A stretch of DNA of 64,000 bases from Neolewinella persica DSM 23188 (GCF_000373105.1 NZ_KB890438.1:1-64000); one strand, 5' to 3'; positions 34,207-42,543 are shown, counted from the first letter of the stretch. Numbers and translations: made by a program. Notes: generated by a model not told the origin, from the letters alone.

Positions 34207-36660
34207 ATGCTCTCCCTCGCCATCGCCTACAGCACTGCCAATCAGACTACGGCTCACCGCATCGCCGGTGATTTGTCGAGTCATGTAAGTTTTGACCACG
34301 TAACGGTGGGCAAAGCAAACGAAGGACCGGTGCTGGCCGATTTGCTGAAAGACTACACGGCTCCGATCATTGTGCTGGTCAGTAATGATTTTCTGACCAA
34401 CCCCAATTGTATGCTTCGGGGGCACGAAATCTTCGGCTCTAAGCGCGAGGTACTCCCTATTTTTATCAAGTCACATCACTACGATGAGCTGACGGATGAG
34501 GTGGAGACGGAGCAAACCAGTTTGTCTAATCTGGCCGAGGTGATGCGCTACGTGAACCATTGGCAGGACCGTTACATTGACCTTCGGCGCGACGCTGAAG
34601 AACTTTCGTCTTCCGGTGGGGAGGCTTTCAATCACTACCTCCGCAAAATCCGGGAAACCAGCGTTCATGCCGAGGAGTTGTTGTATTTATTGAAAGACAG
34701 TTGGTCGCTAACGGAGGCACAATTTGCCGGAGACCATTACCACCAGCTTTTCATCTTTGCCGAACGCCCACGACTTTGGGAGGAGTTCAAAGATTTTGAA
34801 AGTGCCGCACCAATGGACCTTTCTGGGATTCCGGGATTAGAAATGCTGAGTACCAATACCGAAGAAGATCAGGCGGGAACGCAGGTGCAAGAAGAAGTAG
34901 AAGAGGAGCAGGCTGATCCTGCCCCGGACCCCGTTGTTGAAACGGAAATCGAAGATATTCCAATGGAAAAAGAAGACGTAGCCTCTCAGGTAGAGCTGGA
35001 AAATTCACAAGAAGAAGTAATCGAACAGACGGCCCAAATGCCGGAAATGACGGCGGATGAACAGGTTAATACCTGGATTGAGCGTTCCTGGTCAATGCAT
35101 GATGAAGGAGACTCCGCCGCCGGGCTGGAGTTACTGAATGCCGGCCGGGATGCCCTGCCCGATCACCTCAAGCTTCATTATCACTACGCCCTCCTCCTGG
35201 CTACCGCTACGGAAGATACCGCCGCTGCGCGAAGGGAGGTGGAAGCGCTGCTGGACAAGAACCCCGATCACCTGGACGGTTTGTACCTGAACGGAGAACT
35301 GGCCCTTGCCGCCGGAGACCTGAAAGCTGCCCGTGAAAACTGGGAAGCCCTCAGTGATGCCGAACCTTTTTACCCAGGCCTCAATTACGAATTGGGGACT
35401 TTCCTGGCAGAGCATTACCCTGCGGATTATCTGGATGCCGCCGCCTACCTTCGTCGGGCGACCAAGGATAAACACCCGGTAGGTGATGCCTTTTATCGTT
35501 ACGCCCTGCTGTTGGCCGGCCCCATCGGTCGCCGCAAGAAGGCCATCAAAGTGCTGCGCGCCGGAATCTCCGCTGACCCCAGCCACGCTTTTGCACACTA
35601 CGAGTTGGCGGTTCTGTTACACGAACGTGGAGACCTGGCCGAAGCCCGCAACTACTTCCGCGTTGCCTGCTCCCTCAACCCAGCGTTTAAAACTGAGGCG
35701 AACCAACGGGCCTTTGCGGCCGCGGCACCCGTAGTGATCGCCGCAACGCCGGCTGAAGAAGATGCTCTTGCTGCGCTGAAGCGCAACATCGCCAGTCTGG
35801 AAGCCATGATGGCCGAACGGGACGCTGCCCCGGAACCGGACCCTGAACCTGCGCCCCCGCCTCTGAAAGGTGCCGGAAAAACAATCCTGATCTCAGGGGC
35901 CTCTGCTGGAATTGGCCGGGCTACCGCCCGTCGCCTGGCTGCAGAAGGCTATCGCCTGATCCTCATCGGCCGTCGTAAAGAACGCCTCGAAGACCTCGCG
36001 GAAGAACTAGACCTTGTCCACGAAACGGAAACACTGCTGCTGGAACTGGACGTCCGGAATTACGAGGATGTCGCCAGTGCCATCTCCAGCCTCCCGGAGG
36101 AGTGGTCGACTATCGATGTGTTGATCAACAACGCCGGTAAAGCCAAAGGCGTGGATCCCATCCATGAAGGACAGATCGAGCACTGGGAAGAAATGATCGA
36201 CGTTAACCTGAAGGGGCTGCTGTACCTCACCCGAGAAGTGAGCCCGAAGATGGTGGAACGGGAAGAGGGCACCATCATCAACGTCTGCAGTACTGCGGGC
36301 AAGGAAGTTTACCCCAATGGAAACGTCTACTGCGCCACTAAACACGCCGTTGATGCCCTGACCCATGCTACGCGACTGGACCTGGTGAAGTACGGTATTC
36401 GTGTCGGCCAGATCTGCCCGGCGATGGTCGAGGAAACGGAATTCTCTCTGGTTCGCTACGACGGCGACGCGGAGCGCGCCAAAATCTATGAAGACTTCCA
36501 GCCACTACGCGCATCCGATGTCGCAGAGGCCGTCTGTTTCATGATCACCCAGCCACGGCACGTCAATGTGCTTGATCTGGTACTGCAGGGTACTCAGCAA
36601 GCTAGTTCCACCGTGGTGGATCGGAGCGGCCGGGCACGTTTTGCGCCTGAAGAGGAGTGA
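34207..36660 (+). CDS. TIR-like / TPR / short-chain dehydrogenase fusion protein
   Basis: The 817-residue protein fuses three parts. Residues 1-95 look like a TIR domain: strand LAIAYS, then PIIVLVSNDFLTNPNCML with a downstream Glu in HEIF, and strand VLPIFI. A helical segment and an acidic Gln/Glu-rich linker (about 205-285) lead to a TPR region (about 285-525). Residues 557-790 form a classical SDR with SGASAGIG, NNAG and the triad S695, Y708, K712. All SDR catalytic residues are present. TIR domains signal or cleave NAD, and SDRs use NAD(P), so a shared nucleotide is suggestive. No signal peptide is present, so it is cytoplasmic. The ATG at 34207 is preferred to the TTG at 34198. Confidence 0.8.
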   Translation: MLSLAIAYSTANQTTAHRIAGDLSSHVSFDHVTVGKANEGPVLADLLKDYTAPIIVLVSNDFLTNPNCMLRGHEIFGSKREVLPIFIKSHHYDELTDEVETEQTSLSNLAEVMRYVNHWQDRYIDLRRDAEELSSSGGEAFNHYLRKIRETSVHAEELLYLLKDSWSLTEAQFAGDHYHQLFIFAERPRLWEEFKDFESAAPMDLSGIPGLEMLSTNTEEDQAGTQVQEEVEEEQADPAPDPVVETEIEDIPMEKEDVASQVELENSQEEVIEQTAQMPEMTADEQVNTWIERSWSMHDEGDSAAGLELLNAGRDALPDHLKLHYHYALLLATATEDTAAARREVEALLDKNPDHLDGLYLNGELALAAGDLKAARENWEALSDAEPFYPGLNYELGTFLAEHYPADYLDAAAYLRRATKDKHPVGDAFYRYALLLAGPIGRRKKAIKVLRAGISADPSHAFAHYELAVLLHERGDLAEARNYFRVACSLNPAFKTEANQRAFAAAAPVVIAATPAEEDALAALKRNIASLEAMMAERDAAPEPDPEPAPPPLKGAGKTILISGASAGIGRATARRLAAEGYRLILIGRRKERLEDLAEELDLVHETETLLLELDVRNYEDVASAISSLPEEWSTIDVLINNAGKAKGVDPIHEGQIEHWEEMIDVNLKGLLYLTREVSPKMVEREEGTIINVCSTAGKEVYPNGNVYCATKHAVDALTHATRLDLVKYGIRVGQICPAMVEETEFSLVRYDGDAERAKIYEDFQPLRASDVAEAVCFMITQPRHVNVLDLVLQGTQQASSTVVDRSGRARFAPEEE

Positions 36661-36911
36661 TCGCTTCGTTCCGGTTGCAGGTTGCAGGGTCGCTTCGCTC
36701 TTGTTGCAGGTTGCAGGTTGCAGGGTCGCTTCGCTCCGGTTGCAGGTGTTGCAGGGTCGCTTCGCTCTTGTTGCAGGTTGCAGGGTGGATTATTCTGGAT
36801 AAAATCTTGATGCCCTCTACGGTCCTAAACCCGGAATACTAAGACCTGAATCCTGAGACCTGTTCCCTGAATCCTGAAAACTGTCCCCTAACTCCTGAAT
36901 ACTAACCCCCA
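36661..36911. repeat. GTTGCAG / GTCGCTTCGCTC repeat array and CCTGAATCCTGA words
   Basis: From 36661 to 36787 at least three GGTCGCTTCGCTC cores alternate with runs of GGTTGCAGGTTGCAG. From about 36826 to 36908 a second word family follows (CCTGAATCCTGAGACCTG, then CTCCTGAATACTAACC), also seen at 60165-60328. No gene is present. The stretch is the leader region of tmk. Confidence 0.75.
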
Positions 36912-37535
36912 ATGAATCCACTTTTCATAGTAATCGAAGGCCTGGATGGCTCCGGGAAAACGACCCAAATCGACATGTTGCGAGATCGCCTGCAGGGAAT
37001 GGGGCAGGCCTGTCACCTGACTGCAGAGCCGACGGAATTACCCACCGGAAAACTGATTCGTTCCATTCTGCAACACGAAATTGAGGCTGATCCCAGAACC
37101 GTAGCGGCGTTATTCGCGGCTGACCGGATCGAGCACCTGCACCATCCTACTGAGGGTATGCTGCACCAATTGGCCGAAGGCTATCACGTCATCGCCAGCC
37201 GGTATTATTTCAGTAGCCTGGCCTACCAGAGTGAGTTTGCTGATCCCGGGTGGATCGCCTCCCTGAACATGCTGGCTAAACGAACGCTGCCTGCTGACAT
37301 TACTTTCTTCCTTGACCTGGAACCAGCGATCAGTATGGAGCGTATTGAAGCAAGGGGAGCTGCCACCGAATTATTCGAGACGCAGGAGAAGCTGGCCCAC
37401 GTTCGGGAGAGTTTCCATTTGGCCTTTGAGCACTTTGGTGATGGAGAGAACATCCACATCATCGACGCTTCCACTGATCCGGTGTCCATCTCGGAGGCCA
37501 TTTGGTCGGTAATTGAAGACCATACAGCAGACTAA
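36912..37535 (+). CDS. tmk: Thymidylate kinase
   Basis: The 207-residue enzyme phosphorylates dTMP to dTDP with ATP. It has the P-loop EGLDGSGKTTQ (residues 9-19), the DR-like segment ASRYYFSSLAYQ (about residue 97) and a lid segment with ERIEARG. The length is standard. The next small membrane-protein gene begins 63 bp downstream on the same strand. Confidence 0.95.
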   Translation: MNPLFIVIEGLDGSGKTTQIDMLRDRLQGMGQACHLTAEPTELPTGKLIRSILQHEIEADPRTVAALFAADRIEHLHHPTEGMLHQLAEGYHVIASRYYFSSLAYQSEFADPGWIASLNMLAKRTLPADITFFLDLEPAISMERIEARGAATELFETQEKLAHVRESFHLAFEHFGDGENIHIIDASTDPVSISEAIWSVIEDHTAD

Positions 37536-37598
37536 GTTCTGCTGCAATGATTGGTTGCCGTAGATTGTGACCTTACCTCTGGCGGACAACTAACTTCC

Positions 37599-37862
37599 AT
37601 GAATACCATTCTGATGATTCTGGGGCAAATAATCTTTTATGCTCTATTGATGCTGGCCAACGAGTACGCCGGCTTTTTGCTGGGCGTGATCCTGGGCACC
37701 ATCAGCTTTGCCGTCTGGGTCATCAGCCATATCGTGGAGTTGATCGAGCCTAGTAAGGTGACCAAGAGCTATTACTGGTTTGTATTCTCGGCCTGGGTGG
37801 CACCGTTGATCACGGTGCTTGGATTTATTTTTTTGAGGGGGGAGATTGGGTGGCTGCAGTAA
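37599..37862 (+). CDS. Small three-segment membrane protein
   Basis: I do not recognise this 87-residue product. It is almost entirely hydrophobic, with three likely membrane segments (about 5-22, 24-45 and 60-80) separated by a short EPSKVTKSYY loop. The start at 37599 is chosen over the upstream GTG because it opens the first hydrophobic segment. It may be co-transcribed with tmk. It is followed directly by the repeat array at 37861-37960. Confidence 0.6.
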   Translation: MNTILMILGQIIFYALLMLANEYAGFLLGVILGTISFAVWVISHIVELIEPSKVTKSYYWFVFSAWVAPLITVLGFIFLRGEIGWLQ

Positions 37863-38031
37863 GGTCGCTTCGCTCCCGTTGCAGAGGTCGCTTACGCTCC
37901 CGTTGCAGTACGCCTTCGGCGCGTTGCAGGTTGCAGCTACCGCATCTGGCAGCTCGCTTCGCTCGTTTGTGACAATTTTTTTTAAATAAAAGCGTAAAAA
38001 TTTGCTTGAATTGCCTGCGGCAATTTTTTTC

Positions 38032-38202
38032 CTGCAACTCCTGCAACTCCTGCAACTCCTGCAACTCCTGCAACTCCTGCAACTCCTGCAACTCCTGCAA
38101 CTCCTGCAACTCCTGCAACTCCTGCAACTCCTGCAACTCCTGCAACTCCTGCAACTCCTGCAACTCCTGCAACTCCTGCAACTCCTGCAACTCCTGCAAC
38201 TC
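38032..38202. repeat. Nineteen perfect copies of CTGCAACTC
   Basis: The 9-bp unit CTGCAACTC is repeated 19 times without a mismatch over 171 bp and ends 12 bp before a -7 box and 23 bp before the ATG of the MBL hydrolase gene. The unit shares the word TGCAAC (GTTGCA in reverse) with the dispersed arrays nearby. Perfect identity predicts copy-number variation between isolates. Confidence 0.97.
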
Positions 38203-38214
38203 CATTTTTCAAAT

Positions 38215-38221
38215 TACCTTG
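38215..38221 (+). promoter_or_regulatory. -7 box abutting the MBL hydrolase start
   Basis: TACCTTG lies 4 bp before the ATG at 38226 and 12 bp after the tandem repeat, so the repeat occupies the upstream promoter region. Confidence 0.5.
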
Positions 38222-38225
38222 TACC

Positions 38226-39095
38226 ATGATTACTTCAGTAGAAACAGTAATAGCCGGCACCCTGGAACTGGACGGCGGTGCCATGTTTGGCGTAGTGCCC
38301 AAGTCAGTTTGGGAAAAGGCTTATCCTCCGGAAGCCGGATCCAACCGTTGTACCTGGGCTACGCGCTGCTTACTGATTAGGACCGATGATGGCCGAAATA
38401 TTTTGGTAGACACCGGAGTGGGGGAGAAGGACGATGACCGCTTCCGGCAGCACTTCAGCCCTTCCTTGCCTCAAACGCTTACCTCGCACCTGCGTTCGCG
38501 CCTACTGGAACCCGAAGCTATTACAGATGTCTTATTTACGCATCTCCATTTTGATCATGTAGGTGGTGCCAGCTACCTGGACGCCAGCGGAACCACGCAG
38601 CTGACCTTCCCTAACGCTTCCCACTGGGTCACCGACCAACACTGGAATTGGGCCGCCACACCGAACCCCCGCGAAGCGGCCAGCTTCCTGCCCACCAATC
38701 TTGACCCGCTGAAGGGCAGCGGTAAACTTCGTTTCCTTTCCGCTGAACGCGATGATTATGAATGGCTTCCCGGAATATCGCTTCGTACCGTTTACGGACA
38801 CACCGAGGCCATGCAGCTTCCACTGATCGATTTGCCCGACGGCCGCCGCCTCGTTTACTGTGCGGATCTGCTGCCAAGTGCAGCACACCTCAGTCTGCCG
38901 TGGGTAATGGCCTTTGACATTCGTCCGCTGGATACGCTGGCAGAAAAAGAACGCCTGATTGCTGAAGCCCTGGATGGAGGATGGACCCTGCTGCTGGAGC
39001 ATGATGCCCGATTTGCTGGCGGACAATTAATTAAGGATGAACGTGGGCGCGCTGCTTGGGGTAAGATGCTTGAGCGTGAGTTGGTGATTTACTGA
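38226..39095 (+). CDS. MBL-fold metallo-hydrolase
   Basis: The 289-residue enzyme has the metallo-beta-lactamase metal-binding motif LFTHLHFDHVGG (about residues 99-110), a downstream histidine in VYGHTEAMQ (about residue 185), the aspartate in YCADLLPS and the last histidine in LLLEHDARFAGG. These positions match the glyoxalase II/lactonase-like branch. There is no signal peptide, so it is cytoplasmic. The substrate is unknown. It is read from directly behind the 9-bp tandem repeat. A copy of the 17-bp motif (38486-38502) lies within the coding region. Confidence 0.88.
   Translation: MITSVETVIAGTLELDGGAMFGVVPKSVWEKAYPPEAGSNRCTWATRCLLIRTDDGRNILVDTGVGEKDDDRFRQHFSPSLPQTLTSHLRSRLLEPEAITDVLFTHLHFDHVGGASYLDASGTTQLTFPNASHWVTDQHWNWAATPNPREAASFLPTNLDPLKGSGKLRFLSAERDDYEWLPGISLRTVYGHTEAMQLPLIDLPDGRRLVYCADLLPSAAHLSLPWVMAFDIRPLDTLAEKERLIAEALDGGWTLLLEHDARFAGGQLIKDERGRAAWGKMLERELVIY
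38486..38502 (+). repeat. 17-bp dispersed motif inside the MBL hydrolase gene
   Basis: GCACCTGCGTTCGCGCC (one mismatch), read in frame as S-H-L-R-S-R-L. This is a different frame from the signal-peptide copies. It could be a chance match to coding sequence. Confidence 0.5.
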
Positions 39096-39230
39096 GTCGC
39101 TGAGTCGCTGGGTTGCTGCCGCTGCTGCCACTCATTTTCGCTACGCTCCATTCGCCTTAGGTGAGCCAGCGCAGCGCCGTGAGCGGTACTTGCGGCAGCA
39201 ACTCAGTGACTCGCTAACCCACCAACTCAC
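39093..39230. repeat. Hairpin with GAGTCGCTGAGTCGCTGGG-type arms
   Basis: The left arm (39093-39128) has words GAGTCGCTGAGTCGC and GCTGCTGCC. The right arm (39190-39228) has GGCAGCAACTCAGTGACTCG in reverse complement. The middle contains TTCGCTACGCTCC, the same core as the other repeat families. It lies between the convergent MBL and PorV-like genes and could terminate both. Confidence 0.65.
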
Positions 39231-40114
39231 TTAAAGCGAACGCCAATCCCCGGCCAAACCCCAAGTACTTCATGGTAGACTGCACCAGCACTGAGGTCAA
39301 GTCCTTCAATAATCTGATAACCAAGGCCAAAGGATAGTTCAGATGATTCAGTAGCTACACCCATTCTGATCGATAATTCGTCGGCCGGGAGGTATTCAAT
39401 TCCTGCTCGAATGCGTAGTGGGTGGTCAGTATCCTGATGGGCTTCGACGTTGATGATGATCTTGTCCGAAGGGCGGTAACTGAAGCCGAGGGCAAGTAAC
39501 TGGGGGAGGTACTCGTCTGGCAACCGTTCGGCGCGGAATGGGGAGAAGATGCGGGCAGCGACATGAAATTCTGGAACGATTTCCAGCTGCATCCCCAACC
39601 CGAAGGTGACATCGAAGGTACTGGCGTAGCCCTCCGTATTGGTGGCGAAGCCAGCAAAGTCAGCGCCAATGCTGAATTTATCGGTCAGTTGTCGCCCGTA
39701 GGAAAGGCCGACCCGGTTTTCCCGGTAAGCATCGAAACCGAAACTGCCGAGTTGTAAACCGAAACCGCCAAGCCCGGTGCCATAGGTGGCGCCGATGGTG
39801 GCTGTATTAAGTTCGCTCAGGCCGAATCGTTGTTCCACGGTGGCACCGGCAGCTACCTTGTCTTCAGCTTTTGCCAGGCCGGCGGGGTTGGTCCAGAGTG
39901 CGTCAATTCCTCCGGCGTTAAGCCCGGTTCCTCCCATGAGGCGACTACGGATATCGAAAACTGGAAATAATCCGTCCTGGGCCTTTAATTGATGGTGGGC
40001 GAGGCCGCAGGTGCAAAAGATCAGTAAAAGAAGCAGGGTACGGAGCACAGTCAGGAACGTTGGGCGATGGTTAATGGCGTGAAGATAGTTCGTTAGGTTG
40101 TTAATGCGAATCAA
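39227..40114 (-). CDS. PorV/UPF0164-like outer-membrane barrel protein
   Basis: The 295-residue protein has a long N-terminal signal region (hydrophobic segment about residues 20-38). An FadL/PorV-type barrel follows, recognised by the opening RLMGGTGLNAGGIDALWTNPAGLA and alternating amphipathic strands with periodic glycines. PorV shuttles T9SS substrates and other family members are transporters of unknown cargo; the protein is shorter than typical PorV (about 380 residues), so I only claim the superfamily. The cleavage region overlaps a copy of the 17-bp motif. Downstream lies a hairpin shared with the MBL gene. Confidence 0.72.
   Translation of the reverse strand: MIRINNLTNYLHAINHRPTFLTVLRTLLLLLIFCTCGLAHHQLKAQDGLFPVFDIRSRLMGGTGLNAGGIDALWTNPAGLAKAEDKVAAGATVEQRFGLSELNTATIGATYGTGLGGFGLQLGSFGFDAYRENRVGLSYGRQLTDKFSIGADFAGFATNTEGYASTFDVTFGLGMQLEIVPEFHVAARIFSPFRAERLPDEYLPQLLALGFSYRPSDKIIINVEAHQDTDHPLRIRAGIEYLPADELSIRMGVATESSELSFGLGYQIIEGLDLSAGAVYHEVLGVWPGIGVRFK
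39998..40014 (-). repeat. 17-bp dispersed motif in the PorV-like signal peptide
   Basis: GCACCTGCGGCCTCGCC on the minus strand (one mismatch), encoding C-T-C-G-L-A at the end of the hydrophobic segment. Confidence 0.78.
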
Positions 40115-40142
40115 GCGCTAAAAATAAACACCTCTTATTAAG

Positions 40143-40236
40143 CTGTGCGGGCGCCCGCAATGGACGCCCGTACGGAGACGGCCTCAGAATATCCCGTTTG
40201 TAGGGGCGACCCTTACGGTAGCCCCTGCAAAGTCAA
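40143..40236. repeat. Two GC-rich hairpins upstream of the ABC operon
   Basis: GCGGGCGCCCGC (40149-40160) with a trailing ACGCCCGTACGG, and TAGGGGCGACC...GGTAGCCCCT (40201-40228), form two small stems. Hairpins of the second type are, in my memory, frequent in many environmental bacteria, so this may be a widespread repeat family rather than a local control element. Confidence 0.5.
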
Positions 40237-40309
40237 GGTGTTTCGGGGATAAAGGACCGCCATTTTAGCGCTTGATTTTTGCTGTTAGTCTCTTAGTACC
40301 GTTGGAAAT

Positions 40310-40318
40310 TATATCTTG
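40310..40318 (+). promoter_or_regulatory. -7 box for the ABC transporter operon
   Basis: TATATCTTG followed by TGGCC lies 18 bp before the ATG at 40337, giving a short leader. Confidence 0.5.
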
Positions 40319-40336
40319 TGGCCAAGTGCTTTGTCA

Positions 40337-40963
40337 ATGCTAAACTCTTCCAACCTTTCCTTCCAATACCCCGGTGGCGAATCTCTCGCCTTCCCCGATC
40401 TTTCTTGCCTGGCCGGTGAAACCCGACTCTTGTTGGGGAAGTCCGGCAGTGGTAAAACCACGATGCTGCAGCTCCTCGCAGGGCTGCGCCGCCCCACCTC
40501 CGGGGAAGTCGTCATCAACGGACAATCGCTCAATAAGCTATCCGATGCTGCCCTCGACCATTTCCGGGGCCAAAACATTGGGATGATCTTTCAAACGGCC
40601 CATTTCCTGCAGGCGCTTTCGGTCGCTGAGAACCTTCGTATTGCCCAAAAACTGGCGGGTAAACCGGTAAATGAAGGACGGATCGATGAGCTGCTCTCGC
40701 AGCTCGACCTTTCCGGTAAGGCCAGGTCATTGCCCGGCCGTTTAAGCGTGGGGCAGCAACAACGTGCGGCCATCGCCCGTGCGCTGATCAACGAACCGGC
40801 AGTGCTCTTCGCTGATGAGCCCACCTCCGCCCTCGATGATGAGAACACCCAACAGGTCGTCAACCTCCTGCAGGAGCAAGCCGAAAGGGTAGGGGCCACC
40901 CTGCTCATCGTTACCCACGATAATCGCCTAACCAACCTCATTCCCCAACAGACCCACCTATGA
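40337..40963 (+). CDS. ABC transporter ATP-binding protein (LolD/MacB type)
   Basis: The 208-residue ATPase has Walker A GKSGSGKTT (about residues 34-42), a Q-loop in GMIFQTAHF, the signature LSVGQQQRAAIARAL, Walker B VLFADEPTSALD and the H-loop THD. This size and sequence type pair with FtsX-like permeases that move lipoproteins, peptides or drive envelope machinery. Its stop overlaps the start of the permease gene by 4 bp, so the two are translationally coupled. The ATG at 40337 is preferred to the TTG upstream. Confidence 0.93.
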   Translation: MLNSSNLSFQYPGGESLAFPDLSCLAGETRLLLGKSGSGKTTMLQLLAGLRRPTSGEVVINGQSLNKLSDAALDHFRGQNIGMIFQTAHFLQALSVAENLRIAQKLAGKPVNEGRIDELLSQLDLSGKARSLPGRLSVGQQQRAAIARALINEPAVLFADEPTSALDDENTQQVVNLLQEQAERVGATLLIVTHDNRLTNLIPQQTHL

Positions 40964-42249
40964 ATCTTGTCCGGCTAAGTTGGAAAAACCTCACGTTCAA
41001 ACCCCTCAGTGCACTGCTCAGTATCTTGCTCTTTGCCCTCAGCATTGGCCTGATCTCCCTGCTGTTGTCGCTGCGAAAGCAGGCAGACGAACAGTTCGAC
41101 AATAACCTGGCGGGCATTAATCTGGTCGTAGGTGCCAAAGGAAGCCCGTTGGAGCTTACGCTCAACAGCATGTACCACGTCGGCTATGCCACGGGGAATG
41201 TTCCCCTGGGGAAGATCAAAGCCTTTTTTAACCCTAAGCACCCCATTGTTGAGGATGTGGTGCCACTGTCCGTAGGTGACAGCTATAAAGGCTACCGGAT
41301 CGTTGGTACCATTCCTAAAATTCTGGATTGGTACGGCGCCGGCATTGCCGAAGGGAAGATCTGGCAACACGATTTTGAAGTGGTCATCGGAGAGGAAGTT
41401 GCCCGTGTCAATGGGCTCAAACTTGGGTCGAAATTTAAGTCCAATCACGGTATCATCGACGAAGGCGATGAAAATAACATCGAGCACGATGATGACTTTA
41501 CCGTAGTTGGAATTCTGGCACCCAGCAGTACGGTAATGGATCAGCTCGTGCTGACGACCAATCAAACCTACTGGCATTCGCACGAAGGCCACGATGGAAC
41601 AGCAGCTGATGGTGAAGACCACGCTGGCCATGATCATGCGGATCATCAACATACTGAAGATCATGCTCCGACGTCGCTGATGGACGAAGACCCTGAAAAG
41701 GAAATCACCAGTCTGCTGGTGAAGTACCGGAATGCCAGTAGTTTTCAGGCCCTGAACTTCCCGCGTAACATCAATGAGAATACGGACCTGCTGGCCGCTA
41801 ACCCTGCTTACGAGATCAGCGAGGTCCGGCGCCAGTTTGACTCCGGACAGCGAATTTTAGGTATCCTTGTGTTGGCCATTACCATCGTTTCGGCCCTCAG
41901 CATTTTCATCGCCCTGTTCTCTGCTTTAAGGGATCGGCGCTACGAGTTGGCCCTCATGCGTACCATGGGTGCAGGGCGGGGTAAACTGTTTTTGCTGATC
42001 ATCCTGGAAGGTCTGATGGTTGCGGTCATCGGCTACGTGCTGGGCCTCCTGCTCAGCCACGGCATTCTGTCATTAATGGCGGCTAACATTACCGACGATT
42101 TTCGGTACAGCCTCTCCCCCTGGCGCTTTCTTCCCGAGGAAGTATGGCTCCTGGCCGTAGCGCTGTTTATCGGCTTTTTGGCGGCGGTAATACCGGCTGT
42201 TCAGGCTTCGCGTACTGATATTGCTGATACGCTTACTGGGAATAACTAA
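40960..42249 (+). CDS. FtsX-like ABC permease with a His-rich loop
   Basis: The 429-residue permease has one N-terminal membrane segment (about 15-38), a large periplasmic domain (about 40-300) and three C-terminal segments (FtsX domain, about 305-425), as in MacB/LolC-type permeases. Within the periplasmic domain, residues about 205-240 are packed with His, Asp and Glu (for example HSHEGHDG and DHADHQHTEDH), which suggests metal, probably zinc, binding. Similar His-rich loops occur in ABC systems linked to zinc handling. It forms a two-gene unit with the preceding ATPase; no binding protein is adjacent. Confidence 0.88.
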   Translation: MNLVRLSWKNLTFKPLSALLSILLFALSIGLISLLLSLRKQADEQFDNNLAGINLVVGAKGSPLELTLNSMYHVGYATGNVPLGKIKAFFNPKHPIVEDVVPLSVGDSYKGYRIVGTIPKILDWYGAGIAEGKIWQHDFEVVIGEEVARVNGLKLGSKFKSNHGIIDEGDENNIEHDDDFTVVGILAPSSTVMDQLVLTTNQTYWHSHEGHDGTAADGEDHAGHDHADHQHTEDHAPTSLMDEDPEKEITSLLVKYRNASSFQALNFPRNINENTDLLAANPAYEISEVRRQFDSGQRILGILVLAITIVSALSIFIALFSALRDRRYELALMRTMGAGRGKLFLLIILEGLMVAVIGYVLGLLLSHGILSLMAANITDDFRYSLSPWRFLPEEVWLLAVALFIGFLAAVIPAVQASRTDIADTLTGNN

Positions 42250-42543
42250 TGCACTGTAAACTAAATTTATGCCTATTCCCACTTTTCGCGTAGCGACTGC
42301 CCTTTGAGTTGCCTGGGACAAGGAGGAATGACGTCGTCCCGGTTACGAAAATGTCCTTATGGCCTGACGACGCTGCGCGCTACGGTGTACACACACAAAT
42401 CTTTACATTGCCTACTTTGGTTCGTGACCTTATCCCCTATCTCGGAGATAGTGGGGCATAATTAGGGCTTAGGCCGTCTGAGGTAGACCGTTCAGCCTTA
42501 CACTCTAGACTAATACTCCACTAGATTCACCTCGTTTTATCTG

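Larger units (their letters stand above)
37863..38225. repeat. Repeat-filled region between the small membrane gene and the MBL gene
   Basis: This 363-bp stretch has three parts: GGTCGCTTCGCTCCCGTTGC units at 37862-37960; an AT-rich segment at 37970-38030 with TTGCCTGCGGCAA forming a small hairpin; and the 19-copy tandem repeat at 38032-38202. No gene is visible; the long ORFs over the tandem repeat arise because a 9-bp unit keeps frames open. Confidence 0.85.

Noticed and set aside
38032-38202. Possible CRISPR array
   Set aside because: The repeats are 9 bp and adjoin each other without spacers, and no cas gene is in the window.
37825-38380. ORFs encoding QELQELQEL, NSCNSC or GVAGVAG repeats
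   Set aside because: A 9-bp unit without stop codons keeps frames open on both strands; there is no start or conserved flank, so these are products of the tandem repeat and not a coiled-coil gene.
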